A stretch of DNA of 9,495 bases, taken from positions 1-9,495 of the forward strand of contig JAGVPR010000329.1 in assembly GCA_020052115.1 (NCBI GenBank), read 5' to 3'. Under the pieces are notes generated by a model, which was not told the origin of the DNA, searched no databases, and saw only the letters and a list, made by a program, of their open reading frames with translations. This document shows, piece after piece, positions 7,166 to 9,495 of this stretch. The position numbers were made by a program, and so were the translations under genes. Position 1 is the first letter of the stretch; each line of letters opens with the position of its first letter. This DNA is from Candidatus Eiseniibacteriota bacterium (lineage in GTDB: Bacteria; Eisenbacteria; RBG-16-71-46; JAGVPR01).

Positions 7166-9495
<2,330 letters not shown>

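Overview
The window carries a high-affinity phosphate (Pho/Pst) locus followed by a convergent membrane pyrophosphatase gene. The DNA is very GC-rich with strong G/C preference at third codon positions. An outer-membrane-type porin (signal peptide, C-terminal Phe), a PstS with a cleavable signal peptide and no lipobox, and a K+-insensitive-type pyrophosphatase suggest a diderm, high-GC, probably non-proteobacterial organism such as Acidobacteriota, Gemmatimonadota, Eisenbacteria-like or related candidate phyla. The phylum is an inference, since no rRNA or marker gene is present.

Layout on the + strand: the 3' part of a PhoR-type sensor kinase (1-1148, truncated by the left edge); a 172-nt gap with Pho-box-like 11-nt repeats; a putative porin (1321-2643); a short gap with another 11-nt repeat and a terminator-like hairpin; then pstS, pstC, pstA, pstB and phoU (2725-7058), tightly packed with stop/start overlaps. 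On the - strand: a sodium/proton-translocating pyrophosphatase (7166 to the right edge, N-terminus outside). A 107-nt gap with a very GC-rich hairpin separates the convergent phoU and hppA.

The genes fit one task. The porin would let phosphate (or another solute) across the outer membrane. PstS captures it in the periplasm, PstC/PstA/PstB import it using ATP, and PhoU couples transporter state to PhoR, which would phosphorylate a PhoB regulator not seen here. HppA hydrolyses cytoplasmic pyrophosphate to phosphate while pumping ions; its link to the Pho genes is positional only.

The most concrete anomaly is in pstC. Its natural GTG start overlaps the pstS stop (GTGA), but this frame is separated from the main PstC frame by one missing base at the AAA run 3790-3792. 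Adding one A gives a normal 316-residue PstC. No mobile element, CRISPR array, RNA gene or wholly novel system was seen.
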